From NCBI RefSeq assembly GCF_001580455.1, contig NZ_CP010951.1:4365001-4429000 (forward strand): a DNA stretch of 64,000 bases. Reading direction: 5' to 3'. Shown here one piece after another: positions 31,098 through 38,449 of the stretch. The position numbers were made by a program, and so were the translations under genes. Every line of letters starts with the position of its first letter. The first letter of the stretch is position 1. Under the pieces are notes generated by a model. The model saw nothing but the letters and a program-made list of their open reading frames with translations, made no database searches and was not told where the DNA came from. The DNA comes from Ramlibacter tataouinensis. Its GTDB lineage: Bacteria; Pseudomonadota; Gammaproteobacteria; Burkholderiales; Burkholderiaceae_C.

Positions 31098-33514
31098 CCG
31101 CAGGCGCCGATATGGCCGCAGTTCGAGCACCAGTCGCAGCCGTCCTTGCGGATCAGTGCGTGGGCGCCGCATTCCGGGCACTTGCGCCCGGCCATGGTCT
31201 GCGGAAGCGCCGTCGACACGGGCGGGGCCTCGGCCGGATCGAGCGCGGCCACCGGCTCGCCCCGGCGGCGCGAGATGATGTTCTGGATGGCGTAGGCGAT
31301 GGCCGCGACCTCGGAGTCGTGCCACAGCGGCACCTGGGTGCCATCGGCCTTGGCGTAGGTGCCCAGGCGCACCGGCCCGCGGTCCCAGGCGACCTTGCGC
31401 ATGTCGGCCAGGGCCCGCTCGAGGAAGCCGCCGCGCGCGGCGAGCGACAGCAGCCGCATGCTGGAGGTGATCCACTGCTGCGACTCGACGCTCTGGCCCA
31501 CCGGCATGAAGAATTCGATCGCACGCTCGCGCCCGTCGTCCAGCGGCAGGAAGGATACGACCAGGTACAGGCGCTGGCGGCCCTGCTGCGTCCAGTATTC
31601 GATCTTCTCGACCACCGCGGGCAGGTTGCCCTGCGGCCGGCTTTCGATCACCGCACGCATGGCATCGACCGACGCGCGGGCGGCCTGCGCGCCTTCCGGT
31701 TCGATGGCGCCGGTGGCGGGCACCTCGAGCACCGCGCCCAGGATGTCGTTGGGCCGGTAGGTCGCCAGGCCCTTCAGGCCGGCCTGCCAGGCTTCCAGGT
31801 ACAGGCCCTTGAAGTCGTCGTAGGGATAGTCGGCCGGGATGTTGACCGTCTTGGAGATGGCGGTGTCGATGTAGGGCTGCACCGCTTCCATCATCGCCAG
31901 GTGGTCGGCCGCCGACATCTGCAGGGCCGACACGAACGAGGCCGGCAGGCGCGCCACGTCGCCGCCGAGCGAGCGGTACAGGCGCCAGGCGTGGTCTTCC
32001 ACGTCGTACTCGCTCGTGCTGCCGTCGCCCTCGCGCTTCTTGCGGCGGTAGGTCCACGAGAATGCCGGTTCGATGCCGTTGGAGGCGTTGTCGGCGAAAG
32101 CCAGGCTCACGGTGCCGGTCGGGGCGATCGACAGCAGGTGGCTGTTGCGGATGCCGTGCTCGCGGATCGATTGCTTGAGCGGCTCGTCCAGGCGGCTGGC
32201 GAAGGTGCCCGCCTCCAGGTAGCTGCCGGCGTCGAACACCGGGAACGGGCCCTTTTCGCGCGCCAGCTCCACCGAGGCGGCATATGCCGTGTCGCGCATG
32301 CCGCGCGCGATGCGCGCCGCCATCTCGCGGCCCTCGGGGCTGTCGTAGCGCAGCCCCAGCATGACCAGGGTGTCGCCCAGCCCGGTGAATCCAACGCCGA
32401 TGCGGCGCTTGGCCATGGCCTCGGCGCGCTGCTGGGGCAGCGGCCAGTGGGTGAGCTCCAGCACGTTGTCCAGTGCGCGCACCTGCAGCGTGACGGCCTG
32501 GGCGAAGCCTTCGAAGTCGAACTGCGGGGCGCCGCCGAAGCCGAAGGGATGCCGCACGAAGCGCGGCAGGATCACCGGGCCGAGGTTGCAGCAGCCGTAG
32601 GGGGGCAGCGGCTGTTCGCCGCAGGGGTTGGTCGCCGTGATCTTCTCGCAGTACCGCAGGTTGTTCTCGCGGTTGATCGTGTCGGCGAACAGGATTCCCG
32701 GCTCGGCGAAGTCGTAGGCCGACTTCATCACCGTGTCCCACAGCTCGCGCGCGGGAACGCTGCGATAGACCCACAGGCCATCGGCGCGCAGGTGGGCGCC
32801 TTGCGCCAGCAGGCCCGCGCCCGGCTTGGCGCGGTGCACCAGCGCCCATTCGCCGCCGGCCTGCAGGGTGCGGATGAATTCGTCGGTCACCGCCACCGAG
32901 ACGTTGAAGTTGTTCCAGCGGCCCGGCTTGCGCTTGGCGGTGATGAACTCCAGCACGTCCGGATGGTCGATCCGCAACACGCCCATCTGCGCGCCGCGGC
33001 GCGCGCCCGCGCTCTCGACGGTGGCGCAGGAATGGTCGAACACGTCGATGTAGCTGCAGGGTCCCGAGGCGAGCGAGGCGGTGGCGCGCACTTCCGCGCC
33101 ACGCGGGCGGATGCGCGAAAAGTCGTAGCCGACGCCGCCGCCGCGCCGCATGGTTTCGGCGGCTTCGCGCAGCGCCTCGTAGATGCCGGGAAAGCCGTCG
33201 TCGTCGACGCCCTGGATGCAATCGCCCACCGGCTGAACGAAGCAATTGATGAGCGTGGCCTGCAAGGTGGTGCCGGCCGCACTCATGATGCGCCCGGCGC
33301 CGATCGCGCCGGTGCGAAGGTTGTCGAAAAATCGCTGCTCGAACTCGGCGCGCACCGGCTCGCGCTCCATGCTGGCGAGCGCGCGCGCCACGCGGTGGAA
33401 CACATCCTGCTCGTTGGCTTCGTCAGCCTTCAGGTACTTCTCGCGCAGGACGTCCAGCCCGATGGGCTGCGAGGGCAGGGCGGGCAGGGCTCCGGGATCG
33501 GGTTCGCGTTTCAT
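31094..33514 (-). CDS. nrdJ: Adenosylcobalamin-dependent ribonucleotide reductase (class II)
   Basis: 806-aa enzyme making deoxynucleotides without oxygen. Typical segments: LINCFVQPVGD, MRRGGGVGYDFSRIRPRG, TATNPCGEQPLPPYGCCNLG, and a C-terminal zinc-ribbon (CPECGAHALIRKDGCDWCSNCG). The final cysteines probably re-reduce the active site. It starts the nrdJ-nnrS-nitroreductase-hemerythrin unit, 264 bases after the carbonic anhydrase gene. No cobalamin riboswitch was seen upstream. An antisense open frame of similar length is considered spurious. Confidence 0.96.
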   Translation of the reverse strand: MKREPDPGALPALPSQPIGLDVLREKYLKADEANEQDVFHRVARALASMEREPVRAEFEQRFFDNLRTGAIGAGRIMSAAGTTLQATLINCFVQPVGDCIQGVDDDGFPGIYEALREAAETMRRGGGVGYDFSRIRPRGAEVRATASLASGPCSYIDVFDHSCATVESAGARRGAQMGVLRIDHPDVLEFITAKRKPGRWNNFNVSVAVTDEFIRTLQAGGEWALVHRAKPGAGLLAQGAHLRADGLWVYRSVPARELWDTVMKSAYDFAEPGILFADTINRENNLRYCEKITATNPCGEQPLPPYGCCNLGPVILPRFVRHPFGFGGAPQFDFEGFAQAVTLQVRALDNVLELTHWPLPQQRAEAMAKRRIGVGFTGLGDTLVMLGLRYDSPEGREMAARIARGMRDTAYAASVELAREKGPFPVFDAGSYLEAGTFASRLDEPLKQSIREHGIRNSHLLSIAPTGTVSLAFADNASNGIEPAFSWTYRRKKREGDGSTSEYDVEDHAWRLYRSLGGDVARLPASFVSALQMSAADHLAMMEAVQPYIDTAISKTVNIPADYPYDDFKGLYLEAWQAGLKGLATYRPNDILGAVLEVPATGAIEPEGAQAARASVDAMRAVIESRPQGNLPAVVEKIEYWTQQGRQRLYLVVSFLPLDDGRERAIEFFMPVGQSVESQQWITSSMRLLSLAARGGFLERALADMRKVAWDRGPVRLGTYAKADGTQVPLWHDSEVAAIAYAIQNIISRRRGEPVAALDPAEAPPVSTALPQTMAGRKCPECGAHALIRKDGCDWCSNCGHIGACG

Positions 33515-33778
33515 GTTTAGGCAGGCATCCCTTCAATACAGACTTGTTGCGGCGCGATGGGCCGCACGTTTCCCAAAAGCCAATGGATGAGGTCGCGCAC
33601 ACAGGACGGATCTCGCTGCCGAACGGCAGCTTGCCCGCACCCCTGAAGAATAGACCTTTGGCGACTTCCCCACTGAAAGCATGGCCGAGCATCTTGTCGA
33701 TGCAGAACGGGCCCCCATCGGCCTGGCACCAGGGCAGGAACCCGCGGCCGGCCAGCCGCCAAGGCAAGGCCAGCCAGG
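33515..33778. other. Gap between carbonic anhydrase and nrdJ
   Basis: 264 bases without a recognised gene. It contains a perfect hairpin GCTGCCG / CGGCAGC at 33615-33630 and an open minus-strand frame whose translation (for example FCIDKMLGHAFSGEV) matches nothing I recognise. It is less GC-rich than its neighbours. It must contain the nrdJ promoter if nrdJ is not transcribed with the nar operon. Confidence 0.5.
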
Positions 33779-34495
33779 TCAAACGCTGAGGATCTGTCCA
33801 TCGTGCTCCACGAAATGCGGGTAAGGCCCTGTTCCAGCATTCGAGGCTAACGAAGCCGGGACGAAGTCCCCTTGCTCGACGTCAAACACATGGATTTCTC
33901 CGTCCTCGATCACGTAGTGCCACCCGTGGAGCGTGAGTTTTCCGGCCTCCACCTCGCGCTGGACGAAGGGGTAGGCCATGAGCCGTTCGAGCTGCAGCAC
34001 CACCGCCCGCTGCTCGGTGCGGCGCAGCGCCTCCGGCACCGGGCACACCGGCAGCAGGGCCTCGCGGCCCAGCTCCAGCCAGGCCTTGAGTGCAACGGCC
34101 TCGTCGGGCACACCTTCGTAGGACGCCCGGATGGCGCCGCAGTGGCTGTGGCCGCACACGATGATCCGCTCCACGTGCAGGCTGAGGACGGCGAACTCGA
34201 TGGCGGCCATGGTGCCGTGCAGGCCGTAGGAGCCGTCATACGGGGGAACAAAAGCGCCCACGTTTCGCACAATGAAAAGCTCGCCCGGGCCCGCTCCCGT
34301 CAGCAGGTAGGGCACCACGCGCGAATCCGAGCACCCGATGAACAGCGTCTTGGGATGCTGGCCCTGCGCCACCAGGTCCTGGAACCGCTGCTGGTGGCGG
34401 GGGAAGTAGTCCGACTGGAAACGCCGCAGGCGCCTCAGCAGCTCATCGCCGCCGGCCGCATGCGCCCGGGCGCCGGGAACTGCCGGCCCGGTCAT
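33779..34495 (-). CDS. Beta-class carbonic anhydrase
   Basis: 238-aa zinc enzyme interconverting CO2 and bicarbonate. Ligands are visible as C55 and D57 (GCSDSRV) and H116/C119 (CGHSHCGA). The start overlaps the stop of the prolyl isomerase gene (ATGA), so it is translated as the last gene of the nar operon. The product lacks a signal peptide. A role in balancing bicarbonate or pH during nitrate respiration is inference. Confidence 0.94.
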   Translation of the reverse strand: MTGPAVPGARAHAAGGDELLRRLRRFQSDYFPRHQQRFQDLVAQGQHPKTLFIGCSDSRVVPYLLTGAGPGELFIVRNVGAFVPPYDGSYGLHGTMAAIEFAVLSLHVERIIVCGHSHCGAIRASYEGVPDEAVALKAWLELGREALLPVCPVPEALRRTEQRAVVLQLERLMAYPFVQREVEAGKLTLHGWHYVIEDGEIHVFDVEQGDFVPASLASNAGTGPYPHFVEHDGQILSV

Positions 34496-35325
34496 TGCAC
34501 CAGGGGTGTGGCGGCCGCCTCGAGGTCCACGCCCTCCACCCTGGACCGCCCGGCAAGCAGGCGGACGTACTGGTGCAGCGCCGTTGCTCGCGAGCGCTGC
34601 GCCAGTTCCAGCTCGATGCGCGGGCGGACCTCGTCGAACGCCGGCTGCCGGCCCTGCTTGCGTCCCAGGACCTCCACGATGTGCAGGCCGTAGCGGGAGT
34701 GCACGAGCCGGGGGCGCAGGCCCATGCCATGCAGCGGGTTCTTCTGCAGGAACAGCTCGTTCGCGAGTTCCTCGGCGCAGTCCTGCGGCCCGATCCAGCC
34801 GAGGTCGCCGCCGGCGGCGCCGCTCGGGCAGTTCGACAGCTCGCGCGCGCGCTCGGCGAACCGGCCCGGCGGCACGTCCTTGCGCATCAGCTCGAGCAGC
34901 ACCTGCTCGGCCTTTACCGCGAGCCGGTGCACGTCCACGCCTTCGGTGACCGCGAACAGGATGTGCCGCAGGTGTACCTGGCGGCCCTCGACGAAGCGCG
35001 GCTTGACCGACTGGTAGTAGCGGCGGCATTCCAGCTCGCCGGGCGCCGGGACCGGCACGGCCTCATCGAGCATGCGCTCGATCGCCTGCTGCTCATGCGC
35101 GGCGAGCGCGGGTGCCGTGAGCACATGGCGGTGCGCCAGCAGGCCCTGGCGCACCGCCTGCTGCCGCAGCAGCTCGGTCCAGGCGCGCTCCTTGAGCTCG
35201 TACTCGCCCGGATGCTGGCCCGGCTCGTGCAGGGCGATGCCGTTGATCGAGGCGACCGGCGGCTGCGCCTGGCCGGCGCAGGAGCAAACACCGCCGCTGC
35301 CGCAACTTCCTCGCACGTGGTTCAT
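34492..35325 (-). CDS. NifM-like peptidyl-prolyl cis-trans isomerase of the nar operon
   Basis: 277-aa parvulin-type isomerase. An N-terminal Cys-rich tail (GSCGSGGVCSCAG) is followed by a helical domain and a PpiC domain (about 115-225; VHLRHILFAV, GGDLGWIGPQDCAEELAN, HSRYGLHIVEVLGR). AAAGGAG precedes ATG 35325, which overlaps the narI stop. A similar gene follows narI in pseudomonads, where it is thought to assist nitrate reductase maturation. No signal peptide is seen, so cytoplasmic action is likely. Confidence 0.9.
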   Translation of the reverse strand: MNHVRGSCGSGGVCSCAGQAQPPVASINGIALHEPGQHPGEYELKERAWTELLRQQAVRQGLLAHRHVLTAPALAAHEQQAIERMLDEAVPVPAPGELECRRYYQSVKPRFVEGRQVHLRHILFAVTEGVDVHRLAVKAEQVLLELMRKDVPPGRFAERARELSNCPSGAAGGDLGWIGPQDCAEELANELFLQKNPLHGMGLRPRLVHSRYGLHIVEVLGRKQGRQPAFDEVRPRIELELAQRSRATALHQYVRLLAGRSRVEGVDLEAAATPLVQ

Positions 35326-36095
35326 GTGGCGCTCCTTTGCGTTTGCGGCATGGTCCGCGGCGTCATGGCCGGCATGCCGGCCGCCTGGGCGGGCGCGACC
35401 TGGCGTCGCAGGGCGCGGCGGGTGCGCACGACCTGGTAGGGCCGCCACAGGTAGGCCACCGAGGCGAAGCCGCTCCACACATGCACCAGGCGGGTGAAGG
35501 GGAAGACCAGGAAGATGCTCATGCCGAGGAACATGTGGGCCTTGAACACCCAGCCGGCGTCCGACAGCAGCGCGGCGGCGCCGCCGCGGAAGGTGACGAT
35601 GCGCTGCGCCCATTCGGCAAGCGTCATCATCATGCCGCCATCCAGGTGCCGGGCCGACAGCGGGATGGTTGCCAGGCCCAGTGCCAGCTGCAGCCACATC
35701 AGCACCAGCAGCAGGACGTCGCCGAACTTCGAGTTGATGCGGATGCGCGCATCCGACAGGCGCCGGTGCAGCAGGATGGTCACGCCGACGAACCCGAGCA
35801 GGCCGGCCACGCCGCCTGACACCATCGCCACGAGCTGCTTGTGGCCGGCACTGATGAAGGGCTCGTACAGGAAGTGCGGGGTCAGCATGCCCACGGTGTG
35901 GCCGAAAAACAGGAACAGCACGCCGACGTGGAACAGGTTGCTGCCCCAGCGCAGCCGGCCGGCGCGCAGCAGCTGCGAGGAGTCGCTCTTCCAGGTGTAT
36001 TGCTCGCGGTCGAAGCGGATGAGGCTGCCCAGCAGGAACACCGTCAGGCAGACATAGGGGTAGTAGCCGAAGAGAAGGGTATTGAGGTAGTCCAT
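35322..36095 (-). CDS. narI: Respiratory nitrate reductase gamma subunit NarI
   Basis: Five-helix membrane cytochrome b that oxidises quinol and passes electrons to NarH (257 aa). Histidines in LFHVGVLFLFFGHTVG and KAHMFLG / RLVHVWSG are the expected haem ligands. An ATG at 36101 overlaps the narJ stop (ATGA), but AGGAGG (36103-36108) is only one base from it and seven from ATG 36095, so MDYLNTLLFGYYP is taken as the start. Confidence 0.95.
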   Translation of the reverse strand: MDYLNTLLFGYYPYVCLTVFLLGSLIRFDREQYTWKSDSSQLLRAGRLRWGSNLFHVGVLFLFFGHTVGMLTPHFLYEPFISAGHKQLVAMVSGGVAGLLGFVGVTILLHRRLSDARIRINSKFGDVLLLVLMWLQLALGLATIPLSARHLDGGMMMTLAEWAQRIVTFRGGAAALLSDAGWVFKAHMFLGMSIFLVFPFTRLVHVWSGFASVAYLWRPYQVVRTRRALRRQVAPAQAAGMPAMTPRTMPQTQRSAT

Positions 36096-36097
36096 GT

Positions 36098-36787
36098 TCA
36101 TGCCTCCTGGCGTGCGCCGGTGGCGCTGCGCGCGTGACTGCGAGGAACGATCCGAATCGCTTGCTCCTTGCCGGGCGCGGTTTGGCCGCGGCTGGCGCAG
36201 CCGTCGAAGGCTGCGGGCTCGGCCCAGGCCTCGTCCAGGTCCTCGTCGGCGGCGAAGGGCACGGCCTCCGCCTTCTGGCCGGCCAGCTCCAGCACGGCCG
36301 CCAGCAGGGTGGCGTAGGCGCTGTCGCGCTGGCGCAGGGCGCTGAAGATGGCCTTCAGGATGTGCGCCATCTCGCCGAGGAACTCGCGGGCGAGCGCGGC
36401 CTGCTGCGTCGAGGCGAACTCCAGCACCACGCAGAGGTGGTCCGGCAGCTCCTGGGCGCCCAGGTCCAGGCCTGCGCTGCGGTAGGTGGCGATCAGGTCC
36501 ACCATGGCCGGGCCGCGGTCGCGCGAGTCGCCGTGCACGTGTTCGAACAGGTGCAGCGAAGTGCTGCGGCCGCGGTCGAACAGTTCCACGTAGCGCGACT
36601 CCGCCTCCAGCGGGTCGGCGCGCAGGATGCCGGTGGCCAGCGCCCGGATCTCGGTGCGGCGGGCGGCGGACAGCACCGACTCCTCGTCGATCGCCTCCAG
36701 CAGCAGCGGCAGCAGGCGGCGGTGCTTGGCGTCGGGGTACTGCAGCAGCAGCGAGAGCGCGCGCAGGGTGTTGCGGTTCGTCTTCAT
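36098..36787 (-). CDS. narJ: Nitrate reductase molybdenum cofactor assembly chaperone NarJ
   Basis: 229-aa all-helical chaperone that holds apo-NarG until cofactor insertion. Family features include LRALSLLLQYPD near the start and RYVELFDRGRSTSLHLFEHVHG at about 70-95. It starts 2 bases after narH. The C-terminal tail is longer and more polar than the core needs, which is common in the family. Confidence 0.95.
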   Translation of the reverse strand: MKTNRNTLRALSLLLQYPDAKHRRLLPLLLEAIDEESVLSAARRTEIRALATGILRADPLEAESRYVELFDRGRSTSLHLFEHVHGDSRDRGPAMVDLIATYRSAGLDLGAQELPDHLCVVLEFASTQQAALAREFLGEMAHILKAIFSALRQRDSAYATLLAAVLELAGQKAEAVPFAADEDLDEAWAEPAAFDGCASRGQTAPGKEQAIRIVPRSHARSATGARQEA

Positions 36788-36789
36788 GG

Positions 36790-38325
36790 TCAGAGCTCCT
36801 CCACCTGGATGGGAATCGTGCGGCGCTTGTTGCCGCCGAAGAGCGATGCATCGCTCGCGCCGTCGGAACAGCCGTTGCCGAAGGAGAAGCCGCAGCCCCC
36901 CTTCATGTCGAACGCGTTCTCCGCGTACTCGCGGTGCGTGGACGGGATCACGAAGCGGTCTTCGTAGTTGGCGATCGCCATGATCCGGTACATCTCCTCG
37001 ACCTGGGCCGTCGTCAGGCCCGCCTGCCGCAGCGCGGCGGTGTTCTCGACGCCGTCGACATGCTTGCCGCGCTGCCAGGCCCGCATCGCGAGCATGCGCT
37101 CCAGCGCGCGGATCACCGGGCCGGTGCTGCCGGCAGTGAGGAGGTTGGCCAGATACTCCACCGGGATTCGCATCTCGGCCACGTCCGGCAGCTCGCCGTT
37201 CAGTCCCACCTGGCCGGCGTTGGCCGCCTGGGAGATGGGCGACAGCGGCGGCACGTACCAGACCATGGGCAGGGTGCGGTATTCGGGGTGCAGCGGCAGC
37301 GCGACCTTCCAGTCCATCGCCATCTTCCACACCGGGCTGTTCTTCGCGCCCTCGATCCAGGCTTCGGGGATGCCGTCCTTGCGGGCCTGCTCGCTCACGC
37401 GGGGGTCGTGCGGGTCGAGGAACACGCCGAGCTGCGCCTCGTACAGGTCCTGTTCGTTCTCCACGCTGGCGGCGGCCTCGATCTTGTCGGCGTCATAGAG
37501 CACCACGCCGAGGTAGCGGATGCGGCCCACGCAGGTCTCGGAACACACCGTCGGCTGGCCCGCCTCGATGCGCGGGTAGCAGAAGATGCACTTCTCGGCC
37601 TTGCCGGTCTGCCAGTTGTAGTAGATCTTCTTGTACGGGCAGCCCGAGACGCACATGCGCCAGCCGCGGCACTTGTCCTGGTCGATCAGGACGATGCCGT
37701 CCTCCTCGCGTTTGTAGATCGACCCAGAAGGGCAGGAGGCCACGCACGCCGGGTTGAGGCAGTGCTCGCACAGGCGCGGCAAATACATCATGAAGGTGTT
37801 CTCGAACTGGCCCACCATCTCCTTCTGGGCCTGCTCGAAACTGGCCAGGTTCGCGTCCTTGCTGCGCTTGGCGAACTCGCCGCCCAGGATTTCCTCCCAG
37901 TTCGGTCCCCACTCGATCTTCTCCATGCGCTGGCCGGTGATCAGGCTGCGCGGGCGCGCCGCGGGCGCAGCTTTCATCTCGGGCGCCGTCTGCAGGTGCT
38001 CGTAGTCGAAGGTGAAGGGCTCGTAGTAGTCGTCGATCTGCGGCAGGTTCGGGTTGGCGAAGATGCGCATCAGCAGCTTCCACTTGCCGCCCTGGCGCGG
38101 CTCGATGCTGCCGTCGGCGTTGCGCACCCAGCCGCCGTTCCACTTTCCCTGGTTCTCCCACTCCTTGGGGTAGCCGATGCCTGGCTTGGTTTCCACGTTG
38201 TTGAACCAGGCGTATTCCACGCCGGGGCGGCTCGTCCACACGTTCTTGCAGGTCACCGAGCAGGTGTGGCAGCCGATGCACTTGTCCAGGTTCAGGACCA
38301 TGCCGATTTGGGCGCGGACTTTCAT
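36790..38325 (-). CDS. narH: Respiratory nitrate reductase beta subunit NarH
   Basis: 511-aa iron-sulfur subunit carrying electrons from NarI to NarG. Four cysteine clusters are visible: CIGCHTCSVTC, CEHCLNPACVASCP, CRGWRMCVSGCP (with the Trp typical of the [3Fe-4S] site) and CIFCYPR...CSETCVGR. Start at ATG 38325 with GGAG upstream; a longer in-frame start at 38352 is rejected. The 124-base gap from narG contains an inverted pair of palindromic repeats. Confidence 0.97.
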   Translation of the reverse strand: MKVRAQIGMVLNLDKCIGCHTCSVTCKNVWTSRPGVEYAWFNNVETKPGIGYPKEWENQGKWNGGWVRNADGSIEPRQGGKWKLLMRIFANPNLPQIDDYYEPFTFDYEHLQTAPEMKAAPAARPRSLITGQRMEKIEWGPNWEEILGGEFAKRSKDANLASFEQAQKEMVGQFENTFMMYLPRLCEHCLNPACVASCPSGSIYKREEDGIVLIDQDKCRGWRMCVSGCPYKKIYYNWQTGKAEKCIFCYPRIEAGQPTVCSETCVGRIRYLGVVLYDADKIEAAASVENEQDLYEAQLGVFLDPHDPRVSEQARKDGIPEAWIEGAKNSPVWKMAMDWKVALPLHPEYRTLPMVWYVPPLSPISQAANAGQVGLNGELPDVAEMRIPVEYLANLLTAGSTGPVIRALERMLAMRAWQRGKHVDGVENTAALRQAGLTTAQVEEMYRIMAIANYEDRFVIPSTHREYAENAFDMKGGCGFSFGNGCSDGASDASLFGGNKRRTIPIQVEEL

Positions 38326-38350
38326 TGCTTGTTCTCCATAGGGGTCTTGC

Positions 38351-38437
38351 ACCTTCCCCCTCCGGGGGAAGGTGGGGATGGGGGCGTTCCGGGCGCCGAA
38401 GCGCCCCCACCCCGGCCCTCCCCCGGAGGGGGAGGGA
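38351..38437. repeat. Inverted pair of GC-rich palindromic repeats (type A) between narG and narH
   Basis: Copy A1 (38351-38385) and an inverted copy A2 (38402-38437) flank a 16-base centre. Each has a core CTTCCCCC-T-CCGGGGGAAGG or CCTCCCCC-T-CCGGGGGAGGG followed by a G-rich run. Together they can fold into a long stem in the narGHJI transcript. A related copy lies inside narG (40689-40726) and a partial one at 45287-45314. Confidence 0.8.
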
Positions 38438-38449
38438 GAAGTGCTGTCC

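Noticed and set aside
31112..33520. 802-codon open frame antisense to nrdJ
   Set aside because: Composition typical of antisense frames in GC-rich DNA; nrdJ on the opposite strand has complete motifs.
33515..33778. Cobalamin riboswitch before the B12-dependent reductase
   Set aside because: Looked for the conserved B12-box pattern on the minus strand and did not see it; such riboswitches usually precede B12-independent alternatives.
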